NCBI RefSeq assembly: GCF_900107105.1
Contig: NZ_FNOT01000005.1
Span: 290,320 to 354,319 of the forward strand
Direction: 5' to 3'
Length of the DNA: 64,000 nt
From: Geodermatophilus africanus
GTDB taxonomy: Bacteria; Actinomycetota; Actinomycetes; Mycobacteriales; Geodermatophilaceae
The notes under the pieces were generated by a model that saw only the letters and a program-made list of their open reading frames with translations, searched no databases and was not told where the DNA came from. Shown here piece after piece: positions 55,031-64,000 of this stretch. Every line of letters starts with the position of its first letter. Within the stretch, counting starts at the first letter, position 1. The position numbers and the translations under genes are program-made.

Positions 55031-55692
55031 GCGGAGTGCCCAGTCAGCACCCCGACCAGACCGGTCCGGCGGGCGAGCGCCCGATGCAGGGACGGCCCGC
55101 CGTCCCCCCGGCCCGGCCCCGGGCGACCCCGCAGCGGCCGGTCCACCACGCGACCGAGCAGATCGACCTGCGCGCCGCGTTCCCGCCGGTGCGGCACGAG
55201 ACCGCGCAGATCGACCTGTCCGGCGGCCTGCCCGGCGGGCTGCCGGTCCCGCCGCGGCCGCGGCGGCAGGGCCGCCGGCTGGGCATCGACGTCGGCACCG
55301 TGCGCGTCGGCGTGGCGCTCTCCGACCCCACGGGCACCTTGGCCAGCCCGCTGGAGACGGTGCAGCGGGCGCGCGACGAGTCCGACCTCGACCGCATCGC
55401 GGCGCTCGTCGTGGAACACGAGGTGACAGAGGTGATCGTGGGGGAGCCGAGGCACCTCTCGGGTGCGTCGGGCGCGTCGGCGAAGGAGGCGCGTGCCTAC
55501 TCTCGGGCACTCGCCGGGCGCATCGGCTCCGTGCCCGTGCACCTCGTCGACGAAAGGCTCTCCACCGTGACCGCAGCCAGTTCCCTCCGGGCCAACGGTG
55601 TCGACAGCCGCCGGCAGCGTTCGGTGATCGACCAGGCCGCGGCGGTGGTCATCCTCCAGGCCTATCTGGACGCGCAGCGGGAGCGCTCGTGA
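55027..55692 (+). CDS. ruvX: Holliday junction resolvase-like protein RuvX/YqgF
   Basis: A YqgF-family RNase H-fold nuclease, 221 aa, linked in other bacteria to 16S rRNA 5' end maturation. The core starts at about residue 80: RRLGIDVGTVRVGVALSDPT, then EVIVGEPRHLSG, VHLVDERLSTVTA and IDQAAAVVILQAYLD. The N-terminal ~80 residues are an extra disordered tail with two copies of an H-x-T-x-Q-I-D-L motif. GTG at 55027 overlaps the alaS stop; GTG 55036 is an alternative. Confidence 0.9.
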   Translation: MSGVPSQHPDQTGPAGERPMQGRPAVPPARPRATPQRPVHHATEQIDLRAAFPPVRHETAQIDLSGGLPGGLPVPPRPRRQGRRLGIDVGTVRVGVALSDPTGTLASPLETVQRARDESDLDRIAALVVEHEVTEVIVGEPRHLSGASGASAKEARAYSRALAGRIGSVPVHLVDERLSTVTAASSLRANGVDSRRQRSVIDQAAAVVILQAYLDAQRERS

Positions 55693-57296
55693 CCGACCCG
55701 ACCCCGCCGGGCCGGCGGGGTCGGCACGCCTCCCCGGAGCCCGCGAGCGGCGTGCCCGCGTCCGCCTGGCTCGCCTCGATGCCGAGCCGTCCGCCGGGTG
55801 CCGGCGAGGGCCGCCCGGCCGGGTCGGCCCCGCGACGCCGCCGCGTCGACGACTCCGGCACCGGGCCGCTCGCGCACGCCGGCGACCCGCAGCCGCAGCG
55901 GCCCCGGCACCCCTCCGAGCCGCTGCCCGACCTGCCGCCGATGCCCGCCGGCGCCTGGTCCCGGCTCTCCCACCGTTCCGACGTCACCACCGACGACGCC
56001 ACGGTCGGGCTGGGCGCCGTCCCCGCCGTGCCCGGCGCCGGGCCCTCCGACACCGAGGCGCACCCCGTCGGCTCCGACTGGGACGAGACCGACCACTCCA
56101 CCGGCGGCCTGGACGTGCTGGGCGCCTCCGGCTCCGACGACGTCCGCAGCCGGCGCCGCGGCCGGCGTGCCAGGACCGTCCCTCACGCCGACGACCACCA
56201 CGCCGACGACCACGGCGGCTTCGAGACGCCCGGCGGCGGGCGCGGCTCCCGTCCGCGCCGCCGGCGCAGCCCGCTCGCCGCCGTCCTCTCGCTGCTGGTC
56301 CTCGCCGGTCTCGTGGTCGGCATCTTCTACGGCGGCAAGGCGCTCATCGGGCTGGTGAACCCGGGCGGCGAGGACTTCGCCGGGCAGGGCAGCGGCACCG
56401 TCGAGGTGCGCGTGTCCTCCGGCGACACGCTCAGCGACATCGCCCGCACCCTCGTCTCCGAGGGCGTCATCGCCTCGCCCGGTCCCTTCGTCGACGCCGC
56501 GGAGACCGAGCCGGCGGCCACCGGCATCCAGCCCGGTGTCTACGCACTGCGGTCGCAGATGAGCGGCCAGGCCGCTCTCGACCTGCTCCTGGACCCCGCG
56601 GCCCGCCAGGTCACCCGCGTGACCGTCCGTGAGGGGCTCACCGTGGCGGCCACCCTCGCGCTGGTGTCCGAGGAGACCGGGACGCCGCTGCCCGAGCTGC
56701 AGGCCGTCGCCGCCGACCCCGTCGCGCTCGGGCTGCCGCCCTACGCCAACGGGCTGCTCGAGGGCTTCCTGTTCCCGGCCACCTACGACATCGAGCCCGA
56801 CGACACCCCCGCCGACGTGCTCGGCGGCATGGTGACGCGGACCGATCAGGCGCTCGACGCGCTGGGGGTCCCCGAGGCCGACCGGCTGACCGTGCTCACC
56901 AAGGCCAGCATCGTGCAGGCCGAGGCCGCCTCGCCCGCGGACATGGCCATGGTGGCCCGCGTGCTGGAGAACCGGCTCGCCGACGGCATGCCGCTGCAGC
57001 TGGACACCACGGTGAACTACGCCAACGGCAAGTCCGGCATCACCACCACGCCGCAGGACCGGGCCAACCCCTCGCCGTACAACACCTACGTGCACACCGG
57101 GTTGCCGCCGGGCGCGATCGGCAACCCCGGCGAGCAGGCCATCGCGGCAGTGCTCGCGCCGACCCCGGGGGACTGGCGGTTCTTCGTCGTCATCGACCCC
57201 GACACCGGCGAGACCCGCTTCGCGCGCACCGCCGAGGAGCACCAGCAGAACGTGCTGCTGTTCCAGCAGTGGCTGCGCGAGCAGCCGGGCGGGTGA
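55689..57296 (+). CDS. mltG: endolytic murein transglycosylase MltG
   Basis: Membrane-bound lytic transglycosylase that cuts nascent glycan strands; 535 aa. A disordered cytoplasmic N-terminus of about 195 residues precedes one transmembrane helix (SPLAAVLSLLVLAGLVVGIF). The LysM-like and YceG catalytic domains follow, with the catalytic Glu in ASIVQAEA (E412), then PLQLDTTVNYA and NTYVHTGLPPGAIGNPG. GTGA overlap with ruvX. Confidence 0.94.
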   Translation: MTDPTPPGRRGRHASPEPASGVPASAWLASMPSRPPGAGEGRPAGSAPRRRRVDDSGTGPLAHAGDPQPQRPRHPSEPLPDLPPMPAGAWSRLSHRSDVTTDDATVGLGAVPAVPGAGPSDTEAHPVGSDWDETDHSTGGLDVLGASGSDDVRSRRRGRRARTVPHADDHHADDHGGFETPGGGRGSRPRRRRSPLAAVLSLLVLAGLVVGIFYGGKALIGLVNPGGEDFAGQGSGTVEVRVSSGDTLSDIARTLVSEGVIASPGPFVDAAETEPAATGIQPGVYALRSQMSGQAALDLLLDPAARQVTRVTVREGLTVAATLALVSEETGTPLPELQAVAADPVALGLPPYANGLLEGFLFPATYDIEPDDTPADVLGGMVTRTDQALDALGVPEADRLTVLTKASIVQAEAASPADMAMVARVLENRLADGMPLQLDTTVNYANGKSGITTTPQDRANPSPYNTYVHTGLPPGAIGNPGEQAIAAVLAPTPGDWRFFVVIDPDTGETRFARTAEEHQQNVLLFQQWLREQPGG

Positions 57297-57318
57297 GGAT
57301 CGGCGGGACGGTGGGGGA

Positions 57319-58122
57319 GTGAGATCGGCCGTCCTCGGCCGCCCGGTGGGGCACTCGCTGTCCCCGCTGCTGCACCGGGCCGCCTACGCGGCCCTGGGCC
57401 TCGACGACTGGACCTACGACGCCCTGGACATCGGGGCCGAGGACCTGCCGGTGCTCCTGGCCGGGCTCGGGGACGAGTGGCGCGGCTTCTCGGTGACGAT
57501 GCCGTGCAAGCAGGCCGCGGCCGACGTCGCCGACGTGGTGGAGCCGCTGCCGCGCCTGCTGCACGCGGCCAACACGCTGGTGCGCACCGGGGCGGGCTGG
57601 CGGGCGGAGAACACCGACGTCCTCGGCGTCGGCACCACGCTGCAGCAGGCCGGGGTCACCGCGGTCGACCGCGCCGCGATCGTCGGCGCCGGAGGGACGG
57701 CGGCGGCCGCGGCGGTCGCGCTGGCCTCCCTGGGCGCCGCGCACGTCGACGTCGTCGTCCGCGAGCCGGGCCGCGCCGGGGACCTGCTGCGGGTCCTCGA
57801 CACCCTCGGCGTCCCGACGACGGTGGTCTCGCTGGCCTCCGCCGTGGTCGAGGCCGAGGTCGTCGTCAGCACCGTGCCGGTCGGCGGGCAGCCGGCCGTA
57901 GCCCGGCTGCCGTGGACGGCGGGGCAGACGGTGCTCGACGTCCTGTACGACCCCTGGCCGACGCCGCTGGCCAGCGCGGTCGCCGAGGCCGGCGGCACCG
58001 TCGTCGGCGGCCTCGAGGTGCTGTTCTGGCAGGCCACCGCCCAGGTGGAGCTGATGACCGGCCGGCCGGCGCCGCTGGTGGCGATGCGCGGCGCGCTCGA
58101 CGCCGCCGTCGGCTCCCGCTGA
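57319..58122 (+). CDS. aroE: shikimate dehydrogenase
   Basis: NADPH-dependent reduction of 3-dehydroshikimate in aromatic amino acid synthesis; 267 aa. LGRPVGHSLSPLLHRAAYAA binds shikimate, FSVTMPCKQAAADVAD holds the catalytic Lys, and IVGAGGTAAAAAVALASLGA is the nucleotide-binding loop. Near the C-terminus, GLEVLFWQATAQVELMTG is typical. The GTG start is preceded by GGGGGAG, which lies in a 9-codon micro-ORF bridging the mltG stop. Confidence 0.92.
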   Translation: MRSAVLGRPVGHSLSPLLHRAAYAALGLDDWTYDALDIGAEDLPVLLAGLGDEWRGFSVTMPCKQAAADVADVVEPLPRLLHAANTLVRTGAGWRAENTDVLGVGTTLQQAGVTAVDRAAIVGAGGTAAAAAVALASLGAAHVDVVVREPGRAGDLLRVLDTLGVPTTVVSLASAVVEAEVVVSTVPVGGQPAVARLPWTAGQTVLDVLYDPWPTPLASAVAEAGGTVVGGLEVLFWQATAQVELMTGRPAPLVAMRGALDAAVGSR

Positions 58123-58127
58123 GCGGC

Positions 58128-58796
58128 GTGCCCGCCGCGGACCTCCCGCTCGCCGCGGCCCTCGCCCTCGCGGGCGGGCTGGCCCTGGGGCCGTGGCTGG
58201 CGCGGGTGGCGGTCCGGCAGGCCCGGCGGGACGACGCGGCGCGGGCGGGGCCGCTGCGCACCGTGCTCACCGTCCTCCTCGTCGCGCTGGCCGTCGGCGG
58301 CGCGCTGCTGGCCGGCGGCGTGCGGCCGGCCACCGTGGCGCTGGCGTGGGCGGGGGTCGCCGGGGTGGTCCTCGCCCAGGTGGACCTGGCCGCGCACCGG
58401 CTGCCGGACCGGGTGACCGTCCCGGCGTACGCGGCGGTGGCCACCGCCCTGCTGGTCGACGCCGTGGCGCTCGGCACCTGGCCGGCGCTGCTGCGCGCCG
58501 TCCTGGCCGGCGCGGCCGCGTTCGGACTGGCCGCCTGCGCCGCCGTCGTCTCCCCGCGGGGGCTCGGCTTCGGCGACGTCAAGCTGCTGGGCCTGCTCGG
58601 CCTGGTGCTCGGCTGGGTCGGCTGGGGCGCCCTGCTGGCCGGCGTGTTCCTCGGGCTGGTCGCCGGTGCCGCCGCGTCGGTGACCCTGGTCGCCGCCGGG
58701 CGGGCCGGCTGGCGCACCGCCCTGCCGTTCGGCCCGCCGCTGCTGGTGGGCGCGGCGCTCGCCCTGGTGGTGGCCGGACCGCTGCCCCCCGCCTGA
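58128..58796 (+). CDS. prepilin peptidase (A24 family)
   Basis: Aspartic membrane peptidase that matures type IV prepilins, 222 aa with about seven hydrophobic segments. The two catalytic Asp are in AQVDLAAHRLPD and in GLGFGDVKLLGLLG (GxGD motif). It lacks the N-terminal methylase domain, as is usual in actinobacteria. The position between aroE and aroC is conserved in related genomes. GTG start 5 nt after aroE. Confidence 0.88.
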   Translation: MPAADLPLAAALALAGGLALGPWLARVAVRQARRDDAARAGPLRTVLTVLLVALAVGGALLAGGVRPATVALAWAGVAGVVLAQVDLAAHRLPDRVTVPAYAAVATALLVDAVALGTWPALLRAVLAGAAAFGLAACAAVVSPRGLGFGDVKLLGLLGLVLGWVGWGALLAGVFLGLVAGAAASVTLVAAGRAGWRTALPFGPPLLVGAALALVVAGPLPPA

Positions 58797-58840
58797 GCGG
58801 GTGGCCCCCTTCCAGGGCCCGTCCTGAGCCTGGTGACGTG

Positions 58841-58906
58841 CTGGAACGGCCCCCTTCCGGGGACCCGCCCTGAGCTTGCGAAGGGTGGTCAGGAAGGGGG
58901 TCCTTC
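58841..58906 (-). repeat. GGACCC-family intergenic palindrome (copy G)
   Basis: On the minus strand: GAAGGACCCCCTTCC, core ACCACCCTTCGCAAGCTCAG, then GGAAGGGGGCCGTTCCAG. Outer arms CCCCCTTCC and GGAAGGGGG pair. A partial second copy lies at 58800-58835. It ends exactly where the aroC -10 hexamer begins. Confidence 0.75.
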
Positions 58907-58912
58907 TACAAT
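58907..58912 (+). promoter_or_regulatory. -10 hexamer of aroC (leaderless)
   Basis: TACAAT, 7 nt before the aroC ATG. The corresponding -35 would lie inside the adjoining palindromic repeat. Confidence 0.5.
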
Positions 58913-58919
58913 CGCGCTC

Positions 58920-60113
58920 ATGTTGCGCTGGCTGACCGCCGGTGAGTCGCACGGCCAGCAGCTCACCGCCATCCTCGAGGGCCTGCCCGCCGGCGTCGAG
59001 GTCACGACTCCGGACCTCGACGTCGACCTCGCCCGCCGCCGCCTCGGCCACGGCCGCGGCGCCCGGATGTCCTTCGAGCAGGACGTCGTCTCGCTGACCG
59101 GCGGGATCCGGCACGGGCGGACCCAGGGCGGGCCGATCGCCGTCCAGATCGGCAACACCGAGTGGCCCAAGTGGCAGACGGTCATGTCGGCCGACCCGGT
59201 CGACCCCGAGGTGCTCGCCGACCAGGCCCGCAACGCGCCGCTCACCCGTCCGCGGCCGGGCCACGCCGACCTGCCCGGCATGCAGAAGTACGGCTTCGAC
59301 GACGCCCGCCCGGTGCTGGAGCGGGCCAGCGCGCGGGAGACCGCGGCCCGGGTCGCCCTCGGCGCGATCGCGCGGGCGTTCCTGCGCCAGGCGCTCGGCG
59401 TCGAGGTGGTCAGCCACGTGGTGGGCATCGGCCCGGTCGTCGTCCCCGACGGCGTGGTGCCCGGTCCCGGGGACAACCCGCGCATCGACGAGGACCCGGT
59501 GCGCTGCGCGGACCCCGCCACCAGCGCGCAGATGGTCGCCGAGGTCGACGACGCCCGGCAGAACGGCGACACGCTCGGCGGCGTCGTCGAGGTGGTCGTG
59601 CACGGCCTGCCGCCGGGCCTGGGCAGCCACGTGCACTGGGATCGCCGGCTGGACTCCCGGCTGGCTGCGGCGCTGATGGGCGTGCAGTCGGTCAAGGCCG
59701 TCGAGGTCGGCGACGGGCTGGAGACCGCCCGCCGCCGCGGCTCGGTGGCCCACGACGAGATCGTGCTGGCCCCCGGTGCGGACGGCGAGGCCCGCATCCA
59801 GCGGCTGTCCGACCGTGCCGGTGGCATCGAGGGCGGCATGACCAACGGCGAGGTGCTGCGGGTCCGCGCCGCGATGAAGCCGATCTCGACGGTGCCGCGG
59901 GCGCTGGCCACCGTCGACGTGGCCACCGGCGAGCCCGCCGTCGCGATCAACCAGCGCAGCGACGCCTGCGCGGTGCCCCGCGGCGCCGTCGTCATGGAGG
60001 CGATGGTGGCGCTGGTGCTGGCCGACGCCGCCCTGGAGAAGTTCGGCGGCGACTCGGTGGTCGAGACCCGCCGCAACGCGCGCGCCTACCTCGACGCGCT
60101 ACCGATCCGATGA
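58920..60113 (+). CDS. aroC: chorismate synthase
   Basis: FMN-dependent last step of the shikimate pathway (EPSP to chorismate), 397 aa. [71 protein letters not shown] and [20 protein letters not shown] are family signatures. Probable first gene of aroC-aroK-aroB-aroQ-pepQ-efp. Confidence 0.96.
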   Translation: MLRWLTAGESHGQQLTAILEGLPAGVEVTTPDLDVDLARRRLGHGRGARMSFEQDVVSLTGGIRHGRTQGGPIAVQIGNTEWPKWQTVMSADPVDPEVLADQARNAPLTRPRPGHADLPGMQKYGFDDARPVLERASARETAARVALGAIARAFLRQALGVEVVSHVVGIGPVVVPDGVVPGPGDNPRIDEDPVRCADPATSAQMVAEVDDARQNGDTLGGVVEVVVHGLPPGLGSHVHWDRRLDSRLAAALMGVQSVKAVEVGDGLETARRRGSVAHDEIVLAPGADGEARIQRLSDRAGGIEGGMTNGEVLRVRAAMKPISTVPRALATVDVATGEPAVAINQRSDACAVPRGAVVMEAMVALVLADAALEKFGGDSVVETRRNARAYLDALPIR

Positions 60114-60691
60114 ACCCCGATGGACGCGGGGCTCCCGCCTCGCCGATGAGCTCCGCCGCCCGCCACCCGCTGCTGGTCCTGGTCGGGCCGCCGTCGTCGG
60201 GCAAGACCACCGTCGGCACCGCGCTGGCCGGCCGGCTCGGGCTCGCCTTCCGCGACACCGACAGCGACGTCGAGGCCGCCACCGGCCGGCGCGTCGCCGA
60301 CCTGTTCGTCGACCTGGGCGAACCGCACTTCCGGGCGCTCGAGGAGCAGGCCGTGGCCACCGCGCTCGACGAGCACGACGGGATCCTGGCTCTCGGCGGC
60401 GGCGCGGTGCTCAGCGCCGTCACCCGCGAGCGGCTGACCGGTTACACCCGCGCCGGCGGCACCGTCGTCTGGCTCGACGTCGACCTGGCCTCGGCCGCCG
60501 AGCGGGTGGGGCTGGGCCGCAGCCGCCCGGTGCTCGGCCTCAACCCGCGCGCCACGCTGCGCACCCTGCTCGCCGCGCGGGCGCCGCTGTACGCCGAGGT
60601 CGCCACCGTCACCGTGACCACCGGCGGCCGCGAGCCCGGCGAGGTCGTCGACGAGGTGGCCGCTGCCGTCCCCGCGCAGGCGGCGCCATGA
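60110..60691 (+). CDS. aroK: shikimate kinase
   Basis: ATP-dependent phosphorylation of shikimate, 193 aa. P-loop GPPSSGKTT is at residues 26-34, shikimate-binding [18 protein letters not shown] and LGGGAVLS follow, and the lid has RSRPVLGL. The usual P-loop GxGKS Gly is Ser here, which is tolerated in P-loops. ATGA overlap with aroC and aroB. Confidence 0.93.
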   Translation: MNPDGRGAPASPMSSAARHPLLVLVGPPSSGKTTVGTALAGRLGLAFRDTDSDVEAATGRRVADLFVDLGEPHFRALEEQAVATALDEHDGILALGGGAVLSAVTRERLTGYTRAGGTVVWLDVDLASAAERVGLGRSRPVLGLNPRATLRTLLAARAPLYAEVATVTVTTGGREPGEVVDEVAAAVPAQAAP

Positions 60692-61767
60692 GCGGGAGTG
60701 GACCGGGGACCCTGCGGCGGGTGACCGTCCCCGGTGAGCAGCCCTACGACGTCGTCATCGGGGCCGGCGCCCAGCACGAGCTCGGCCTGGTCCTCGACGG
60801 TACCGCCCGTGCCGCCGTCGTCCACGCGCCGCCGCTGGCCGGGCTGGCCGGCGCCCTCGTGGAGACGCTGCAGACCGCCGGGGTGGCCGCCGAGGCCGTC
60901 GTCGTCCCGGACGGGGAGGCCGCCAAGACCGCCGCGGTCGCCGCCGGCGTGTGGGAGGAACTCGGCCGGCTGGGGCTGACCCGGTCCGACGCGATCGTCG
61001 GTGTGGGCGGGGGCGCGGTCACCGACCTCGCCGGCTTCGTGGCCGCCACGTGGACCCGCGGCGTGCGCGTGGTGCAGGTGCCGACCAGCGTGCTGGGCAT
61101 GGTGGACGCCGCGCTGGGCGGCAAGACCGGCATCAACACCGGCGCCGGCAAGAACCTCGTCGGCGCGTTCCACCCGCCGGCCGCGGTGCTCGCCGACACC
61201 GACGTGCTCGCCGGGCTGCCCGAGGCGGAGTTCCGCGCCGGGATGGCCGAGGTCGTCAAGTGCGGCTTCATCGCCGACCCCGGCATCCTCGAGCTGCTCG
61301 AGGCCGACCCGACCGGCCGCCGGGACACCGAGGAGCTCATCGAGCGGGCGGTGCGGGTCAAGGCCGCCGCGGTGGGGGAGGACCTCTACGACACCGGCGT
61401 CCGGGAGTTCCTCAACTACGGGCACACGCTGGCGCACGCGATCGAGCGGGTGGAGGACTTCGGCTGGCGGCACGGCGAGGCGGTGGCCGTCGGGCTGGTG
61501 TTCGCCGCCGAGCTGGCCGGTCAGGCGGGGCTGCTGCGCCGTGACGAGGTCGACCGGCACGCCCGGCTGGTCGCCGCGATGGGGTTGCCCACCCGCTACA
61601 CCGGGGACTGGAAGCGCATCCAGGGGGTCGTGCGGGTGGACAAGAAGGCCCGGGGGTCCTCGCTGCGGTTCGTCGTCCTGGACGGGATCGGCGACCCGCG
61701 CATCCTCGCCGACCCCGACCAGGCCTGGCTCGACGCGGCGTGGGCCGCAGTATCGGAGCGACCGTGA
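60688..61767 (+). CDS. aroB: 3-dehydroquinate synthase
   Basis: NAD- and metal-dependent cyclisation of DAHP, 359 aa. [70 protein letters not shown] and the zinc ligands in [12 protein letters not shown] and RHGEAVAVG are all present. Its stop overlaps a 7-codon micro-ORF leading to aroQ. Confidence 0.95.
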   Translation: MSGSGPGTLRRVTVPGEQPYDVVIGAGAQHELGLVLDGTARAAVVHAPPLAGLAGALVETLQTAGVAAEAVVVPDGEAAKTAAVAAGVWEELGRLGLTRSDAIVGVGGGAVTDLAGFVAATWTRGVRVVQVPTSVLGMVDAALGGKTGINTGAGKNLVGAFHPPAAVLADTDVLAGLPEAEFRAGMAEVVKCGFIADPGILELLEADPTGRRDTEELIERAVRVKAAAVGEDLYDTGVREFLNYGHTLAHAIERVEDFGWRHGEAVAVGLVFAAELAGQAGLLRRDEVDRHARLVAAMGLPTRYTGDWKRIQGVVRVDKKARGSSLRFVVLDGIGDPRILADPDQAWLDAAWAAVSERP

Positions 61768-61783
61768 CCATCCAGGTGGAGAT

Positions 61784-62218
61784 GTGACCGTCCAAGTGCT
61801 CAATGGCGCCAACCTCGGCCGCCTCGGCACGCGCGAGCCCGAGAAGTACGGGTCGACGACGTACACCGAGCTGGTCGAGCTCATCGCCGCCACCGCCGCC
61901 GAGCTGGCGCTGGAGGTGCGGGTCCGGCAGACCGACGACGAGGGCGAGCTGCTGCGCTGGGTGCACGACGCGGCCGACGCCGGTGATCCCGTGGTGCTCA
62001 ACCCGGCGGGCTGGTCGCACACCTCGGTGGTGCTGCGCGACGCCCTGGCGATGCTGACCGCGCCACTGGTGGAGGTGCACATCAGCAACATCCACAAGCG
62101 CGAGGAGTTCCGGCACCACTCCTACGTCTCGGGGGTGGCCGACGGGGTGATCGCCGGGCTGGGCGTGCAGGGGTACGTGCTGGCGCTGCGGTGGCTCGCG
62201 GAACGGGGGGTCGCGTGA
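61784..62218 (+). CDS. aroQ: type II 3-dehydroquinate dehydratase
   Basis: Dehydration of 3-dehydroquinate, 144 aa, dodecameric type II enzyme. [20 protein letters not shown] opens the active-site loop (catalytic Tyr just after), [33 protein letters not shown] and [18 protein letters not shown] are diagnostic. GTG start within GTGA overlapping the micro-ORF at 61764-61787 (VTIQVEM), whose GGTGGAG is the ribosome site. Confidence 0.95.
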   Translation: MTVQVLNGANLGRLGTREPEKYGSTTYTELVELIAATAAELALEVRVRQTDDEGELLRWVHDAADAGDPVVLNPAGWSHTSVVLRDALAMLTAPLVEVHISNIHKREEFRHHSYVSGVADGVIAGLGVQGYVLALRWLAERGVA

Positions 62219-63327
62219 GGTACGGGGCGCGCCGGGAGCGGTTGCGCGCGACGGCGGCCGAGCGCGGGCTGGACGCCGTCCTGGTCACCGAGCTGCTCAA
62301 CGTGCGGTACCTGACCGGGTTCACCGGCTCGAACGGCGCGCTGCTGCTGCGCGCCCACGGCGGCGACGTCTTCGGCACCGACGGCCGCTACACCACCCAG
62401 GCCAGCAGCCAGGTGCCCGACGTCGAGCTGCTCGTCGACCGGGCCACGGTCCCGGCGCTGGCGCGGGAGGCGGTGCGTCGCGGCGCCGGGCGGATCGGCT
62501 ACGAGAGCCACCACCTCACCGTCGACGGGCTGCGCACGCTGGAGTCGGTGCTCGCCGACGCCGCCGCCGGTGGCACCCTGCCGGAGCTGACCAGCGTGCG
62601 GCGGGCGGTCGAGGCGCTGCGGGCGGTCAAGGACGACGACGAGGTCGACGCGCTGCGCCGGGCCTGCGCGATCGCCGACGCGGCGCTGGCCGAGCTGGCC
62701 GCCGAGGGGGCGCTGCGGCCCGGGCGCACCGAGCTGCAGGTCGGCCGCGAGCTCGACGCCCGCATGCTGGTGATGGGCGCGGAGGCGCCGTCCTTCGAGA
62801 CGATCGTCGCCTCCGGCGCGAACTCCGCCATCCCGCACCACCGGCCCGACATCACGGAGCTGAGGGCCGGCGACTTCCTGAAGCTCGACTTCGGCGCGAC
62901 CGTCGACGGCTACCACTCCGACATGACCCGCACCGTCGTGCTCGGCGGGGTGGGTGGGGAGGCCGCGGCCTGGCAGCGCGAGGTCTACGACCTCGTCGCG
63001 GCCGCCCAGGCCGCCGGGCGGGCGGCGCTGGCCGTCGGTGCGGACGTGGTCGCGGTGGACGCTGCGGCCCGCGGCGTCATCGCCGCCGCCGGCCACGCCG
63101 AGCACTTTCCCCACGGGCTGGGCCACGGCGTGGGACTGGAGATCCACGAGGCGCCGGGCATCGGCCAGCTGGGCGCGGGTAGGCTGGCCGCCGGCATGGC
63201 CGTCACCGTGGAGCCGGGGGTCTACCTCCCCGGCCACGGCGGTGTCCGCATCGAGGACACGTTGATCGTCACGGACGACGAGCCCGAGTTGTTGACCCTC
63301 ACGAGCAAGGAACTGCTGGTCCTCTAG
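62215..63327 (+). CDS. pepQ: Xaa-Pro dipeptidase/aminopeptidase (M24B)
   Basis: Metallopeptidase of the pita-bread fold, 370 aa. The N-terminal creatinase domain has [18 protein letters not shown]. The catalytic domain carries metal ligands in [54 protein letters not shown]. Release of N-terminal residues before proline is expected. GTGA overlap with aroQ. Immediately followed by efp, as in many Gram-positives. Confidence 0.93.
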   Translation: MRYGARRERLRATAAERGLDAVLVTELLNVRYLTGFTGSNGALLLRAHGGDVFGTDGRYTTQASSQVPDVELLVDRATVPALAREAVRRGAGRIGYESHHLTVDGLRTLESVLADAAAGGTLPELTSVRRAVEALRAVKDDDEVDALRRACAIADAALAELAAEGALRPGRTELQVGRELDARMLVMGAEAPSFETIVASGANSAIPHHRPDITELRAGDFLKLDFGATVDGYHSDMTRTVVLGGVGGEAAAWQREVYDLVAAAQAAGRAALAVGADVVAVDAAARGVIAAAGHAEHFPHGLGHGVGLEIHEAPGIGQLGAGRLAAGMAVTVEPGVYLPGHGGVRIEDTLIVTDDEPELLTLTSKELLVL

Positions 63328-63888
63328 ATGGCTACCACCAACGACCTCAAGAACGGCATGGTCCTCAACCTCGACGGTCAGCTCTGGGCCGTCACCGAGT
63401 TCCAGCACGTCAAGCCGGGCAAGGGCGGTGCGTTCGTCCGCACCACGCTGAAGAACGTGCTGTCGGGCAAGGTCGTCGACCGGACCTTCAACGCCGGCAC
63501 CAAGGTCGACACCGCGACCGTCGACAAGCGGAACATGACGTACCTGTACAAGGACGGCACCGACTTCGTCTTCATGGACGGCGAGACCTACGACCAGATC
63601 CACGTCCCGACCGAGACCGTCGGCGGCGGTGCGGACTACCTGCTGGAGAACACCGACGTCGTGGTGGCCGTCCACGAGGGCAGCCCGCTCTACGTCGAGC
63701 TCCCGGTGACCCTCGAGCTGGTCGTGCAGCACACCGACCCGGGCCTGCAGGGCGACCGCTCCACCGGCGGCACCAAGCCGGCCACGCTGGAGACCGGCGC
63801 GCAGATCCAGGTGCCGCTGTTCGTCAACACCGGCGACAAGCTCAAGGTCGACACCCGCGACGGCCGGTACCTCGGCCGCGCCAACTGA
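63328..63888 (+). CDS. efp: translation elongation factor P
   Basis: EF-P rescues ribosomes stalled at polyproline; 186 aa, three beta-barrel domains. The tip loop is [17 protein letters not shown] with Lys32 at the position modified in other bacteria. No EpmA/EpmB-type modification gene is in the window. [20 protein letters not shown] and [20 protein letters not shown] are the C-terminal signature. The ATG directly follows the pepQ stop with no gap. Confidence 0.97.
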   Translation: MATTNDLKNGMVLNLDGQLWAVTEFQHVKPGKGGAFVRTTLKNVLSGKVVDRTFNAGTKVDTATVDKRNMTYLYKDGTDFVFMDGETYDQIHVPTETVGGGADYLLENTDVVVAVHEGSPLYVELPVTLELVVQHTDPGLQGDRSTGGTKPATLETGAQIQVPLFVNTGDKLKVDTRDGRYLGRAN

Positions 63889-63914
63889 CGCGGGGCGGGT
63901 CGGGGAAGGCCGGC

Positions 63915-64000
63915 ATGGCTGCCCGTACCAAGGCGCGCAAGCGCGCCGTCGACGTCCTCTACGAGGCAGACGTCCGCGGCAGCGACCCGCTGGAGCTGCT
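63915..64000 (+). CDS. nusB: transcription antitermination protein NusB (5' end only)
   Basis: The window ends after 28 codons (MAARTKARKRAVDVLYEADV start), which match the NusB N-terminus with its conserved K/R-ARKRA-x-DVLYEAD stretch. NusB acts with NusE in rRNA antitermination. GGAAGG lies upstream. The efp-nusB order supports the call. Confidence 0.88.
   Translation, partial: MAARTKARKRAVDVLYEADVRGSDPLEL

Noticed and set aside
52034-55510. Very long antisense frame opposite alaS (and similar ones opposite polA, secD, mltG)
   Set aside because: Low-complexity Arg/Val/Gly-rich translations without motifs, mirroring codon-position GC bias of the sense genes.

Overview
The window is a high-GC chromosomal stretch (many GTG starts, little non-coding DNA) from an actinobacterium. 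A sporulation-type SsgA-like protein, an ANTAR response regulator, a phosphatidylinositol mannoside pathway and mycobacterial-type gene order suggest the Geodermatophilaceae (Geodermatophilus/Blastococcus/Modestobacter type). That family-level placement is inference; no 16S gene is present.

Layout. (1) 1-8.5 kb: pdtaR-like regulator, a branched-chain amino acid-type ABC system (substrate-binding lipoprotein on +, livHMGF operon on -), a GNAT enzyme and a hotdog thioesterase. (2) 8.5-20 kb: polA, a chromosomal aminoglycoside 2'-N-acetyltransferase, rpsA, coaE, a tRNA Gly-Cys-Val operon, an SsgA-like gene, an ECF sigma/anti-sigma pair, and a second tRNA-Val. (3) 20-30 kb: thrS, Ap4A phosphorylase, pgsA, patA and pimA (phosphatidylinositol and PIM synthesis), a LemA-like gene, pdxS/pdxT (vitamin B6) and yebC. 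(4) 31-48 kb: ruvCAB, yajC-secD-secF, apt, rel, an IS remnant, two tandem cyclophilins, an MBL hydrolase, hisS, an aldo/keto reductase and aspS. (5) 48-52 kb: a DUF559/AbiEi-like nuclease gene between inverted palindromic repeats, an aldo/keto reductase, rarA and two small membrane proteins. (6) 52-64 kb: alaS, ruvX, mltG, the shikimate genes aroE/aroC/aroK/aroB/aroQ with a prepilin peptidase, then pepQ, efp and the start of nusB.

Most of this is housekeeping, but four features stand out. The substrate-binding protein at 870-2213 reads as a circular permutation: the C-terminal half of a LivK-type protein follows the lipoprotein signal, and the N-terminal half comes last. At six junctions the gap between co-directional genes is spanned by a micro-ORF that starts on a GTGA overlap with the upstream stop and ends on a GTGA overlap with the downstream start. 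At one of these, an 80-bp unit carrying the micro-ORF is tandemly duplicated. A family of at least seven intergenic palindromes shares a core but has different, self-complementary outer arms. Two 59-bp palindromic repeats in inverted orientation bracket the nuclease gene.

Expression signals: a TAnnnT -10 hexamer lies 6-8 nt before the start codon of pdtaR, polA, coaE, the LemA-like gene, pdxT, the MBL hydrolase gene and aroC, which suggests frequent leaderless transcripts. Most operon genes overlap by ATGA/GTGA. I saw no CRISPR array, prophage or riboswitch.
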